DNA of 5,727 nucleotides, taken from positions 1-5,727 of the forward strand of contig JBEKZL010000383.1 of NCBI GenBank assembly GCA_049509915.1, read 5' to 3'. Positions 5,727 to 5,727 of this stretch are shown one piece after another. Source of the stretch: JBEKYD01 sp049509915. Its GTDB lineage: Bacteria; Acidobacteriota; Terriglobia; Bryobacterales; Bryobacteraceae. The translations under genes were made by a program, and so were the position numbers. The notes beneath the pieces were generated by a model, which worked only from the letters and a program-made list of their open reading frames with translations, made no database searches and was not told where the DNA came from. Each line of letters starts with the position of its first letter. The stretch's first letter is position 1.

Positions 5727-5727
5727 C

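Overview
The window looks like chromosomal DNA of a GC-rich soil-type bacterium, most likely an acidobacterium of the Solibacter/Bryobacter kind. The grounds are the combination of a DUF1501 protein, a Tat-exported Gfo/Idh/MocA oxidoreductase, a PEP-CTERM-sorted cohesin-like protein, a dockerin protein ending in a GTVC-type tail, and a large dispersed-type palindrome. The taxonomic call is an inference from gene families, not from a marker gene.

Layout. Positions 1-714 (+) hold the C-terminal part of a DUF1501 protein whose start lies outside the window. It converges on a minus-strand pair: a Gfo/Idh/MocA oxidoreductase (2464 to 1052) and, 7 bases after its stop, a 69-residue single-pass membrane protein (1044 to 835). 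A near-perfect 29-base inverted repeat (733-802) sits between the converging genes. A stretch of about 440 bases (2465-2901) without a convincing gene follows; it holds a likely extended -10 promoter for the oxidoreductase and several short GC-rich hairpins. A second minus-strand pair occupies 5393 to 2902: a 627-residue secreted protein with three repeated beta-type modules, a ZU5-like region and a C-terminal dockerin, then, 29 bases downstream, a 192-residue secreted cohesin-like protein with a PEP-CTERM anchor. The right end (5394-5727) carries the promoter/leader of the dockerin gene, a long imperfect inverted repeat, and possibly the last codons of another minus-strand gene.

How it fits together. 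The most interesting point is the dockerin/cohesin pair. One product has the calcium-binding docking module and no recognisable enzyme; the next has a cohesin-like fold plus an exosortase-type sorting tail. The simple model is a two-component surface assembly in which the PEP-CTERM protein is sorted to the envelope and holds the repeat protein by cohesin-dockerin contact. This is inferred from domain content and gene order; binding is not shown by the sequence. The left half (DUF1501, oxidoreductase, small membrane protein) is typical of periplasmic carbohydrate-related gene sets in Acidobacteria and Planctomycetes.
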